Below are positions 20,001-31,200 of a DNA stretch of 64,000 bases, piece after piece. The notes under the pieces are model-generated. The model had not been told where the DNA came from. It did not search any database and was given only the letters and a program-made list of their open reading frames with translations. The stretch spans positions 167,903-231,902 of the forward strand of contig NW_003314381.1 of assembly GCF_000143415.4 (NCBI RefSeq), in the 5' to 3' direction. A program made the translations under genes and the position numbers. Within the stretch, counting starts at the first letter, position 1. Every line of letters begins with the position of its first letter. This DNA comes from Selaginella moellendorffii (lineage: Eukaryota; Streptophyta; Lycopodiopsida; Selaginellales; Selaginellaceae).

Positions 20001-22317
20001 CTCGTGAATGAAGCTCACGCTGTCCTGCGAACTTTTACAAGCACCTGATTCCACACGGAAAAACTCCAGGTCACCTTCTGGAGGCGCCTCTCTCGTAATA
20101 TCCATATAATTTCGGAAGATTACTTGATCTTCCACCACTCTCTCGCTTGTACACAACTGGTTAAACAGGTTCAGCTGCTCTACATTCCCCCTGTACGTAT
20201 CAGATCCATGTTTAGAATGCAATTACAAAGGACGAACTATTTACGTTTCCAGAAGCCATACATAAGTTGATGATAATCGGTTTCGAGCACGTCCTCGGGA
20301 TTGAACATGGCTTCGCAAAGTTTGGCATACGTCAAATCTGATTACAGCGCAGCATGCCTGGACATCAAGACCTTCTTCTGCAACTGAGGTCGCTATTAGC
20401 AGATTAAGCTACAAGATATACAAGGAACGTTACACATAAAAAGCGTAAGAACTACCAACCTTGCCACCTGCAAAAGCGTCTAGGACCTCCTGCTGCTGGG
20501 TTGGATTTCTTGCATCCGTGTCACGCACACCAGTCATATAATCACAACGGAGATGAGAAAGAAACGAAAGCCGAGATATGAGCTTGGCTAAGGCCATGGC
20601 CACAATCACACGTTCCACAAAGACAATGCAACGCATGTTTGTAATGCCCCTGAAACATGATATAAGAAAAACTTCCAGGGAGGGCAAAACTAACCTCAAT
20701 CTTTCAAGCACATCCAATAGTACCAGTACTTTCGGGCTTAATGTTCCTGAAGTCATTTCCTCTAGAGTCGGATAAGAGCGTGAAGATACTGATTGTGTGC
20801 TTGAACGGTTTAGACAAACAAAAACAAAAACAGAAAAGAAAAGAAAAGAGAGATACGAACCTTGAGAAAACCTTGGTATTGAAGAAACATTTTGTAAGAA
20901 ACGCTCTTTCAAGCTCGTTTTCACCTCCTCCTCCTCCAACGAGACATCTGGCTTCCATTTTGAATGGAAAGTACTTTTGTTGCGATTCTGGAGTATCTCC
21001 ACTGCCTGCAGAAATACACATTTCTAATACAACACATATGTTATGTGATTACCAGAAGCGCAGGTAGAAGGCCCAGGTCTACGAGGCAGTGGTTTATGCT
21101 CAGATGAAGTCTGTCAATAGATTTTTTGATTTTGTTCTGCAGCTCATAGTCGCTACAGTTACACGCAGCTTCAGAATTTAGCTGTAGTTCAAAGTGAGAA
21201 ATAAGAATTACATAAAAAATTAGGGGGAACTTACGCGGTCTTTTAGTATTTCTAGCTCAGTCTGTATACTGGAGAACCTTTGTTTCGGTCTGTCATAGTA
21301 CTCCTTATATTGTGTCGGATTCGGATAATACTCTTCTACTTCGGACTTATCTTCCACTGTGTACACCTAACCATGACGTGAGAAAAAGTCATTCTCCAAC
21401 ATATAACTAAAACCTTCGCATCCAGAATGCTTTCTAAGACCGTTAATTTACGATTGCAGTCATAACTTGATGATACACCTGAAATATTTCCTCGAGTAAG
21501 AGTTATAAACAGGAAACACAGAAACAACAGTGTTACGGCACCTTTCTGAATAACAGGAGAAGCTGTCATTCCAAATATCTTTGGCTTTGATTTGAGACAA
21601 GAAACGTGGTAGTGCGTCTGGGTATAAAGCAGCATAAGAAACAGGCTACAGACGAAAAATTTCACCTTCATAATCAGCGCGTATGGATGATTCTTGTGGG
21701 CGTGATGACACTCGTCCATGACAAGGACCTCCACAAACTCGAGCTTCAGCGCAGAAGTCCCGAGCGCATTTAAAAACACCTGAGGCGTCATCACCAGAAC
21801 CTGTAGACAAAATCCATAAGAAAACAACGAAAAGATTGTGATCGAAGACGCTCACTTGATGAGAATCCACCTCCGCCTGCCATTGATTGACGCTCCAAGA
21901 ATCGACTCCCTTGTCACCGTAGTAGTCACCGACCTTGAGCACCGTAAAGGATTCTATAGCTCGAGCTTGCTATGAAAGAAGAAGAGCAAAAAAGTTACAG
22001 TCTAAAGAATTGGAGAACTCACGAAGAAGAACAATACCTGGATCACCAAATTCACCGTTGGAGCTAGAAACACCGCAATTCGCTTCTCCTGGGGCATGGA
22101 CAGCCTCTCCTCGAAGCTCTGGATGAGCATGATCGCGATCATCGTCTTCCCCGTTCCAGTGCCGAGATTGACGATGATATTCTCCTTCAATGCCCTCTGG
22201 AACACATCTTTCTGGTAGCTGCAACGCCATTTCCTCTCGAATCAGGCAGAATGTAGGCTACTAGATCGTCTCTTACCCGCGCGGGATCATCGTCTTGGCC
22301 CGCTTCGCGCAATCCAT
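16991..22317 (-). CDS. DCL3: Dicer-like RNase III, DCL3-type
   Basis: Minus-strand gene with roughly 25 short introns, about 1300 residues. ATG at 22317 (MDCAKRAKTMIPRG, then a GT donor). Domains in order: DExD/H helicase (GTGTGKT near 22140; DECHHAH near 21705; GMTASPV near 21575), helicase C (ATSVAEEGLDVQACC near 20370; QSRGRAR near 20290), Dicer dimerisation domain (about 20200-19690), PAZ region (about 19260-18700), RNase IIIa (ESLELLGDSFLKY near 18350), RNase IIIb (RLEFLGDGVLDFL near 17640) and one dsRBD-like tail. Phrases such as FLAPTVNLV, VLVMTPQ and LLSPLVTP favour DCL3 over DCL1/2/4. DCL3 makes 24-nt siRNAs for RNA-directed DNA methylation in the nucleus. The frame ends soon after the first dsRBD, whereas seed-plant DCL3 has a longer C-terminus. 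No disabling change was seen in the exons checked. Confidence 0.88.
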
Positions 22318-22339
22318 GACGCCAAAAGCCCCTGTTTGA

Positions 22340-22349
22340 AAAACCCTAG
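22340..22349 (-). promoter_or_regulatory. Telo-box-like motif upstream of DCL3
   Basis: AAACCCTAG about 25 bp upstream of the DCL3 start codon. Telo-boxes (AAACCCTAA) are known plant promoter or 5' UTR elements; function here is inferred from position only. Confidence 0.35.
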
Positions 22350-22455
22350 CCTAGTGCCAAACAACTTTGCCTTTAAAATGGGTTTTTAATTGTGTTTCGT
22401 TCTCGCCAAGGAAAAAAGAACCAGCCAATGGTGGCGATCATCGATCGATCATCTT

Positions 22456-22476
22456 CTCTCTCTCTCTCTCTCTCAC
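22456..22476 (+). repeat. CT dinucleotide microsatellite
   Basis: A run of (TC)n in the 290-bp gap between the DCL3 start and the stop of the next gene. It lies in a plausible promoter or 5' UTR position for DCL3. Confidence 0.8.
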
Positions 22477-22603
22477 TCCTGGTCTTGGGCACCACTAGAA
22501 AATCTACAGGGCATAAGAGCTTTCTTTTGTACAAATTTGGAGGAGACCCTCTCCCTCTCTCTCACTCGAGACGATCGTTTGATAAGAGGCGGTATCAAAT
22601 CGA

Positions 22604-23789
22604 TCACCTGGTGCTGACGCGAAGAATCGGCTGCGCCACCGCGGGAGTGAGGATGCTGGAACAAAACTCCTCCCAGGATTTCTGGTTTTGATCGTCGGAG
22701 TCACTGCCACTGCTGCTGCTGCTCGTCTCGGAGAGATTGGAGCTCACGTCCGGCTGTTGCTGGAAGGCCGAGTGGAGCTCCACGACCAACTTACGAGCGG
22801 ATTCGCGAGCCTCGGGGAGCTGGTCGATGAGCTGCGCAGCGGCGATTTGCATCAAAGCTTCCAAGCCATAGTCCCTGATGCCTTCGGCGCCCTGGAGGAA
22901 ACAAGGAAAATGTGAGAAACTTTCGATCGAATCCATGAAGATCTCGAGCAACTTACGAGCTTGGCGACGCTCTTGGAGATACATGTTGCCGACTTTGCAC
23001 GGACGCGGGGGTTCTTGTGCGTCGTATACGGCTGGAGCTTGTGGATCAAAGAGACGGGCGATATCCAGGTAGTCATTCCCAAGAGAGCCTTTTCGGCTTC
23101 CTCGCAAACGAATTTCTTGTCTTGTGATGCTTTGAGCAATAGTTGGAGCAACTGGATCACAGAAAAAAATAAAGGACCAAAAGCTTAGAACCAGTGACCC
23201 ATGAAACTATCTGCCTATGCATGGCGAGAAGGGAAAAAAAAGAGGGCAAGGAGAAAAAAAGTACCAGAGGATCGAGCATTTCGAGCACTTGATCTTGAAA
23301 CGCCTGGAACAAATCCGAGCATGCCATAATCGCCGTCTTGCACAGCGCGCTGCGAGGATTCTTCACGGCCTTCAAGACTAGGGTCATGACATTCTCCCTG
23401 CGGCGGCGGCATCGATCATCAATCCACCAGTCCGAAATATCAGATCTAGAACCACTCACAGCACGGGGAGGAGCAAATCCGACTGGAAGATGGAGATCTG
23501 GCGCACTTGATTCAGCGCCGCGCACACGGTGAGCCAATCTCCGGAGCCGAGCCTTGCTGCCAGGGTCTGCCACCAGCAATGCCGTGAGCAAGAATGCACA
23601 TCCCCATAGATCTGCGCCATAGAACCCTACCTTGAGCTGCGTCTCGGGATCTTTGAGCGGCTTGAGATCCCTGGAAAGAATGTACTCCACTTCTTGCACT
23701 GGCGGCCGATTCTCATCGTTGATCTTGCCTAGAACCGCTGGCGCTTGCTGCTGCTGCTGATTCTTCTTGACGATTCCTCCAGCCATCAT
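22604..23789 (-). CDS. ARM-repeat protein with TOG/CLASP-N-like array
   Basis: ATG at 23789 (MMAGGIVKKNQQQQQAP). Four introns can be placed: exon 1 ends at DPETQLK; exon 2 reads LGSGDWLTVCAALNQVRQIS; exon 3 ENVMTLVLKAVKNPRSALCK; exon 4 LLLKASQDKKFVCEEAEKAL and HKNPRVRAKSATC; exon 5 begins at the GAEG-IRDYGLEALMQ segment and ends in a Ser-rich acidic tail at 22604. The alternation of short helices with NPRSA and NPRVRA turns is that of TOG-like ARM repeats, which bind tubulin in CLASP and crescerin-type proteins. Plants have a small conserved family of such ARM proteins of unknown role. A microtubule function is inference. Confidence 0.78.
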
Positions 23790-24077
23790 CTGGCGGCAAC
23801 GATCACTGGACCGACCAAAGCGCCAAACCCAAAAGAAGAAGAAGAAGAACAAAAAAATGGGGTTTTCTCTTTTTTTCCTCTCGTCCTTCTCTCTTCACGG
23901 CCGCCTTATCTTCAACGGCGAGCTAGGGAATATTACGACGGGCGCCCGTCAAGATGCCGGCCGACGTGACGTCCCACCGTTGGAGTGATGTCCTCCACGT
24001 GGCACTGCTCGTGGTGGGAATCGAACGCGAGACCTTTATAAGCTCGAGATTGAGTTAAAATTTTTTGACACGTCTAC

Positions 24078-24862
24078 CTAGTCGAGATTAACGTTCTTCA
24101 CCCCGCACTGCTTGCTCACGAGCTGCTGTTGCCGCGGGCTCACAGCGATCTCGCAAGAAATCCCCACCTGGAAGAAGAAGCCAGTGAGAATCTCTCGATC
24201 GATCGCGACCAATCGAGCGATCGATCGGTCAATTGAGCGAGAGAAGAAGAAGAAATCGTAAGACGAAGTTAGCCCAAGAACCCTAAAAAACTGACCTCGA
24301 TCCGGGGCGTCTGGATTCCCAGCACGACGATCCTCGCCGGGATCTTCCCGCGCAGATCCAGCTTCACAATCCCGCTGGCCGCGTCCTGGAGCAGATCCTC
24401 CGCCGTCGCCTGGAGCACATTGACCCTGTCCACGACGATCGACGCCCGGACGAGCCCGCTGCTGCGCGCCGGCTGATAGAACGCTGGAGCCACCGCCAAT
24501 CCCACGAAATTCCGCCTGTAGTAGATGTAGATCCGCGTCGCCGAGTACCTGATCCCGACCTTGTTGGGATTGTGCGCCGCCAGCGTGAGCTCCAGATCCA
24601 TGGACAGCAGCACCGCCATGCCGCTAGTGGTGAGCGGCGCGGGCTGCTCGACGCGAAACGAGACAATGCGCGCGTCCTGGAGGGAGAAATCTGGCCGCCT
24701 GGGGCGCAGGACGAGGAAGAGGACGAGCGCGACGATCGCCGCTAGGACGACGACGAGGAGGAATCCAATGCAGCAGCATCGCCGGCACGCCCTGGATCGA
24801 TCGTAATCGTCGTAGTAGTCGTGATGGAGATGGAGCTTGCGCCGGCCACTAGCGCTTCTCAT
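24078..24862 (-). CDS. LEA_2 / NDR1-HIN1-like (NHL) membrane protein
   Basis: Two exons, 218 residues. Exon 1 (24862-24296) encodes an N-terminal His/Tyr/Asp-rich segment, a CRRCCC cluster and a single transmembrane helix at about 31-52, then the LEA14-like beta-sandwich (MDLELTLAAHNPNKVGIRY, GLAVAPAFYQPARSS, LDLRGKIPARIVVLGIQ). Exon 2 (24167-24078) supplies the closing strand (VGISCEIAVSP) and the final cysteine region that LEA_2 proteins usually show. NHL proteins sit in the plasma membrane with the LEA_2 domain outside and are linked to pathogen and stress responses. The intron of about 128 bp with GTCAGT donor is longer than most here. Confidence 0.9.
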
Positions 24863-25299
24863 TCTCTCTCCCTCTCGCGCGCGCGTTTCCCTCGTCTAAA
24901 AAAGAGAGCTCTCCTCTCTTTTGCTAAAGAGATTTCTTGGAAGGAAAAAACTACCTATGGAATTTATAGACAAGGACGATCCAAAGGTTTTTTTTCAGTG
25001 GAAGCTTTCATTTTCCTTTCAATCACTGTTTCCTCTATGCTTTGCCGCTTCACATTCCTTCGATTCGATCAAAAGATATAAACTTTTGCCCATGCGTGAT
25101 TCTTATGCTACACCAATCCAATAAGCCCAAGATCAAACAACGTACATATTCTCTAACCTTTGGTAATTCCCCGGACGTTTGGAGTTCCGATCTTCTTGAG
25201 GCAAAACGTTGAAGTGCTTGTAACTTTGACGAACAATTCCTTGTAGCTCTTCCCGAAGACGTGTGGTGGTACCAGATTCGAATTTATTTTTTGTTTGGT
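24863..25299. other. Intergenic, no gene seen
   Basis: Promoter side of the LEA_2 gene and 3' side of the TXNDC9-like gene. Contains a CTCTCTCC/GCGCGCG stretch near 24863-24890. No coding signal. Confidence 0.6.
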
Positions 25300-26481
25300 C
25301 TACTCCGAGTCACTGTCTTCATACGTCGTCGTGCGGATCCTTGTCTGTCCGTAGTCGTCTTCCACCTTTTTCTCTGGAACTATCAAGATCCCTGTCACGA
25401 AACTCGAGGTTAGCAAGCAATCGAAGCTTAGAGACAAGCTTTGCTTACCTTTCTTGATCAGGAGCTTCTCGAGCGTCGCTGTGGGAAAATCGTCCACGCC
25501 TCCCAGTTCTTCAAACCCGACAATTCTCTCGCTTGCAATGCCGTTCCTGCGAGAGGCAAAAACGAGTGAGCTTTCCAGACATCCGGGACCGAAAATTCTG
25601 TTACCTGAATAAGATGACGCACGGCAGCGTCTTGATCTTGAGCTTTGAAACGAAGAATGGACATTTCTGTACGGGGATAAATGAATCAAGGAACTGACCG
25701 ACAGGAACGAAAAACCTCACCTCCGCATCCACCATAATGAATTTTGTCTCAAAGTGTTTGGGAGCTAGAGCTTTCAGGTGCTTGTTGATGATCCTGTGTA
25801 CAGCAGCATTACAGAGTTAAAGCTTCCACCGAGAAAAAAAATTCTCTCTGCAACTTACTTGCAGCGGAAGAACTCGCGATGGTAAAAGTGACACACAACC
25901 TTGTCACTGCCAGTAACTTCTCCGAGAAAATCTTCTTCGGCTACCTGAAGAACACATCTCGAAAACCAAAAATCTCAAAACTAATGGAATGAAGCTCTTG
26001 CTTTTACCTCTCTGTACTCTCCATGTCCCTGCCTTTGCAAAACTTGCCTCTTCTCAGCTTCCCTCTACAAAAACCAAAGAAACAAAATCTCTCAGAGTAA
26101 CTCGAAAGAAACAAACAAGCAAACCTTGAGTGATGCAATCCTATCGGCATGGAGCCGCTCCAGCTCTGGATCCTGAAAACAATGAAGTAAACCACGGCAA
26201 AGAGCTCCATCAAAAACTCACATCCATGAGCTCGTCCAGATCTACTTCCGGCGCCGCCTCCTTCGTCGATTGCTTCTCTGCCGCCAGCATTTCCTGGCCA
26301 TGAGCGCACAATCCTTGAGAACAAGGTTCCACAAAACCTCGCTCCCCTGGAAATATTTCCAGGCTACATTCTCTCTCTCATCGGCGGCGATGCCTACCTT
26401 CTTGTAATCCCGCGCCGCAGCTCCCATGGCGGATCCAAACGCCAGGTCGGAGAGCGTCGATCCAAACTTGCTGGGATCCAT
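25300..26481 (-). CDS. Thioredoxin-domain protein 9 / phosducin-like protein 3 homologue
   Basis: About seven exons from ATG 26481 (MDPSKFGSTLSDLAFGSAMG). They read, in order: an N-terminal helix region (EMLAAEKQSTKEAAPEVDLDELMD, DPELERLHADRIASLK), the charged hinge (REAEKRQVLQRQGHGEYREV), then a thioredoxin fold (FLGEVTGSDKVVCHFYHREFFRCK; IINKHLKALAPKHFETKFI; KCPFFVSKLKIKTLPCVILF; GFEELGGVDDFPTATLEKLL) and an acidic tail ending YEDSDSE at 25300. As in TXNDC9, the CxxC active site is absent and replaced by FFRCK. The family acts as a co-chaperone of the cytosolic chaperonin CCT in tubulin and actin folding; that role is inferred from homology. Confidence 0.9.
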
Positions 26482-26570
26482 AGCTGCGAAGAACAGAGCT
26501 TCTCCCCAACAAAACAAGAAGATTAGGGCTCACAGACCTAACGGGTGTGGGATATTCCTATAGAAGAATT

Positions 26571-27006
26571 ATGGAGCAGCGGGCGCCATCGCTGCTGGAG
26601 CTGAGCACCGAGTGCGCTGTGCGCAATATCCAGCGGTTGCCATCGCTCGGATCCATTCCAGATCACATCGTGCTTCACTTATTCCGCGTAAGTCATTCTC
26701 GATCTAGGGATTTCTCGTCCTCCGTCCTTTGATGTCTAGGATTCCTTCCATGGGATTTTCTCATTCTGGATTCACTCCTATTTTCTAGATTGATGAGAAC
26801 CATTCCTGTTATTTGAATCTTTCCATTGTAGCGATTTTGAGCAATCGATTGTCATTGTTCTTTAGAGAACTCTAGAGTGTGGGAAGCTAACCGAGGGAGT
26901 GTTACAATTGTTCCTGGCCACGGGTCACAAACAAATCCAGGACTTTGTGGCGCAACACATCCATCCAGTTTTAGAGCCTATTCTCCCAACAAGTAAAAAA
27001 TCATAG
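26571..27006 (+). CDS. Short LRR-family N-terminal fragment, 85 codons
   Basis: Exon 1 (26571-26687) encodes MEQRAPSLLELSTECAVRNIQ...IPDHIVLHLFR, exon 2 (26866-27006) RTLECGKLTEGVLQLFLATG and stops at TAG 27004. The intron has a GTAAGT donor and TTTAG acceptor. The pattern 'leucine-rich head, IPDHI..HLFR..LECGKL' resembles the N-terminus of plant leucine-rich-repeat proteins related to F-box/AMN1-like LRR proteins, but no LRR follows; beyond 27006 the DNA is AT-rich and non-coding. It is either a truncated gene or one whose downstream exons I cannot see. It is divergent from the TXNDC9-like gene, with about 90 bp between start codons. Confidence 0.5.
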
Positions 27007-28291
27007 CTTCTTTTCTTCTGTGTTTCTTATACCGAGCTTTCCAGGATGCTCAGATCGGTGACTAGTATTTTGTATAACCGACGGAACTATTTTTCTTGCT
27101 TGTATAAAAAGAGGTTTGTTTATTCATTTTTTCTAAGCTAGAGTGCTGAAGATCTGAATTTCTAGTTTTGTTGATGTGAATCAATCAGAAGAAAAAAATT
27201 CATATCAAGAAGGTAATAATTACTTTTCAACTTTTTAATTTTGTATGGATATTTGTAAATTATATTATATTTTATTCTCCAAGTACGATAAAGTTTTATT
27301 ATCCTCTCAATTAATATGGTTTTTCAAATATCAAAATCACACTACATGCTTATTAAGGGTTGTTATTGACTTTGGCTGGACATCCTCATCCATCCAAATA
27401 ATTCTAATCCAGATTAATAGTAAACTGGAAAGAAAGAAATAAACTGATTAATTACTCAATTGTATAAAATATTGCTCATGATTGATAATATATCACTATG
27501 ATGGTACTTGCATTGCTGTCTAATATAAGAATAAATCATTTTTTAAAAATTTGTTATTATGGTAGATTTATGGCACTTTAGTTTAAGAAAATTAAAAAAT
27601 AATTCATAACTTGTTAGAAAATTATTTCAAGTAGATTTTATTGTGATTAGAATGAGATTATTATTTATATATAAATTTAAAAGCAAAGAAATCAACTGTA
27701 CTATGATCAATGTATTGATAGCAACCTATAAATGACCAATTATTCCATCCATAATCACCTTTTGTTTTATATTTTGCAAAACCTAGGAAAACTATTAATT
27801 TATAAAGCTCATCTTTTACATAAAAATCTACAATTTCTTGTATATAAAAATCTACAATTTCTAATATAGGATTTGGATCTTTTTGATCTTCAAACAATAA
27901 GACTTTTCTATAAATAAAAACATTTACATCTCTCCCATAATTATTATAGGATACAGTTAAAACATAATTTATAAATTTTTCCCAATCATAAGTGCTTAAA
28001 CCAAAATTTAAAAGATGAAAAAACCAAAAATAAAGAAATAAATTATAATGTGATAATACAATTAGGAGCAAGAATCAATGCCCCATACAAGATTAATTTT
28101 GAAGTGAAGTGAAGCACACTTGGCTAAACAAGCACTAACTTTGGGAAATGGCTATACACAACTTTCGATTATGTACGGAGCGGAGTGGAACCAGTTTTTC
28201 CCATGTGTATAATACAAAAAAAAACCACCACCTTCTCAAGAATCCTAGAGTCTTTCAAGGAAAAAAAGAGAGAGAGAGAAATGGAAAATGG
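27007..28291. other. AT-rich intergenic region
   Basis: Very AT-rich, many stops. One minus-strand open frame of 136 codons (27661-28071) is rich in Tyr, Phe and Ile and contains the internal repeat EIVDFYIQEIVDFYV; no family is recognised and the composition suggests chance or an old transposon. No other feature seen. Confidence 0.55.
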
Positions 28292-31200
28292 TCACCTTGT
28301 CGCCGATGTCGCTGCCACCTTCTTCTCTACATCCTGCGAGGCTTTCTTCGGCTTAGCCTTGCTTCTCGGCTTGGCCTCTTTCGCAGCATCGCTGGTTGGA
28401 GTTTCCTTGGCTACTTTGGAAGGCTTTGGTGGCTTCATCTCATCACCAGCTTGTCTCTGCGATTATCACTCGTTATATAAACTTGGCAAGAGGGACACAG
28501 AAAAAATGTAAGCAAATCGACCTACCTTTTGTCCGGACTTCCTCCTGCTAGGCGTGGCTTTCTCCGGAAGCTTTTCGGAGTCTCCAGCACCCGCGGCGAG
28601 GTCGTCTTGCAGGGACACCACCTCATCAGCGTCGATTTGCACGACCTTCCTACTCACTTCATTCTTTTTACCTCTCGGCTTATCCTGCATGAAAGCAGTG
28701 GACAAACAGATGTTACGCTCAAGAGCTTTTAGAGTGTAGATATCTCACCGTTTGCTCCAGAGACTTCTGATGCTTTAATCGCTGCTCAAGCTCGGCATCG
28801 TCCAACAGCAAAGATACCACTTCGTCGGCCTCGAACACGTCTTGAGATTGTCCTCCAGTCATCACAAGCTGCTGGACTGTGTTTTTCTGGTTTGCTCGCT
28901 TCACAATCTTCTCTTCGACTGTTCCTTTGCAAATTAGCCGGTAAACAGTCACCTGAAATGACAATGATTGTAAGTAAAACCAGAGTATACTAGAGGAAAC
29001 AACCTCCTTGGTTTGGCCAAGCCGATGAGCTCTGTCCATGGCCTGCAAATCCATAGTCGGGTTCCAGTCGCTCTCGTAGAAAATGACGGTGTCGGCTGCT
29101 GTCAAATTTATGCCAAGACCTCCGGCTCTTGTGCTCAGTAGGAATACAAAAATGTCAGACCTGCCACCAAACCCATCGGTATCAGAAATAATTTAGCATG
29201 ACCAAACCTGTGTTGGAAATCTTTAACCATGTCGCGTCGATCCATAATCGTGGATGATCCGTCCAACCGGAGGTACTTATACTTCCGGTACTTCATGTAG
29301 TCCTGCAAAATAGTTCCACATGTAAACCAGGAAACTCGAAAATGATTCCAAACCTCCAAAATGTTTAGCATCTTTGTCATTTGTGCAAAAACAAGGACTC
29401 GATGTTCCTCAGCTCGTAGTCGCCTAAATAAGATGTCTAAAGCTTGTAGCTTCCCAGAGTCCTACATCAACAAATCGTAAAGTTACTACGTCTAACTTCT
29501 TCAAAAGATTACTTACCATGAGGGTCCGGGCAAAATCAATCGTCTGCAGAGGTGGCGCAGAACCAAAAATTTGGAAAGAGCTTGTCAGCAAGCAGTTTTG
29601 ACCATGCACCTCTTTATCTATCTCTTGAATGAGAGGGTGCGGATCGAGTGGCATGGAAGGGCCATTAAACTCGGACGTGCGGCCAAAACCGACCAGAAGC
29701 CGCTTTATATATGGGTTGTGGAGCTCTTCCGCTCTTTGATATGCAAATGAACGATCCGAACACAACTCTTCAATCTGTAAGCAAATAAGTTACTTCAAGG
29801 ACATGATAGCAGAGCCTTTGCATACCTGAGGAGCAAGCACTGGTGGAATAAACGCTTTCACAGAGCGAAGAAGCTGTGTGTTGCCAGTTAATCGTTCCTC
29901 CAAGGGAACAGCTAAAGCTTCGAAAGGCTCCAGAGTAAGACCGACAGCTCTTTTCCGCCGTAAAAGGCCAGACTCACTGGGAGTGCGTACCAGAAGTAGC
30001 CTCTTGATGGCTGTTACTCTTGGATCTGAATCGTCGTCATCATCTGGCAGAGCCGTCCGCGATTGCAGTACCCCATACTGACATCGTTCCAAGATAGTTG
30101 CGTTGCTCAAAAATGATACTTCAGAAGATGACGTGTTCATCAGCCTTGTAAAGCCAAATGAACCACTTGAAGACTGCCCAAAAGATACAGCTGATTTGTG
30201 AACATTTTCCGCAGAAAAAACGTTCATCAAATTAAACAACCATTTTTCTTGGAAGCCTTGGGCAGAACTACGCAAACTCGTGATACCATCTCGATAAATA
30301 AGCTTGGGTATCTGTAAGAAAACCAGCAATTCTTTGAATGAAGATAATTCGTAACGTACCTTAAAAGCTATTGGATTGTGATTTCCAAAACAATACAAAT
30401 CCTCTAAATCCCCAAAGGCTGCCGGCAAGAGATGGTTAACACTTGCTGCAAAGTGAAAGTACGTGCGTCCTTCATTTCGTTCAAAAAGCTCGGGATGGTT
30501 GCAGACCTGGACACTAACGTAAGGCGGGCGAAATTCAGCTATACGTGCTCTTACCTTGCGTAGTTGAATTACTATATTCATAAGATTTACGACCTTCTTC
30601 TCGTTTAGATGGCCTCCGTCAAAAAGATCAGCTATAGAGATTTTGTTCTTCACAGCTTGATATATAGCTTGCTGACGAGAGCTAAGTAGGCAAGGCACAA
30701 CAACTTCCTTCTTTTTTGTCAGCTCGGAGACAACATCCTTTTTCACACGCCTTAACATAAACGGTTTTAGAATCGCATGCTGGAATCAGAAGTATCTTAG
30801 CATAATATGGCAACGAAAAGAAGAGACTCACCAATCTATTTAGCTGATGTTCATTTAAAGTACCTCCATGCTCTGCATGGTTCTCTATCCTGAGTCAGTG
30901 GCCCGTTAGTATAGACTATAACGATATTTTGCAAGAATCTTACCCTTTGGAAAACCATTCATTAAACTGTTCGTGACTATCAAAAAGCGTTGGCATAATA
31001 AAATGAAGTAGCGCCCACAATTCTGCCATGTTATTTTGGATTGGCGTTCCAGTTAATAGTAAACGATTTCTGCAACTAAAACTCAACAGAATTTTCCACC
31101 GCAAACTGAGTAGAAAGAACGTCAGGCATGAATTGTAGAAAAAATAAAACGACAAATTGAAAACCTGCTAGCACTTTTGATCGCTTGCGCTTCGTCAAGA

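Noticed and set aside
27661-28071. 136-codon minus-strand frame
   Set aside because: AT-rich composition, internal repeat, no family; reported only within the intergenic entry.
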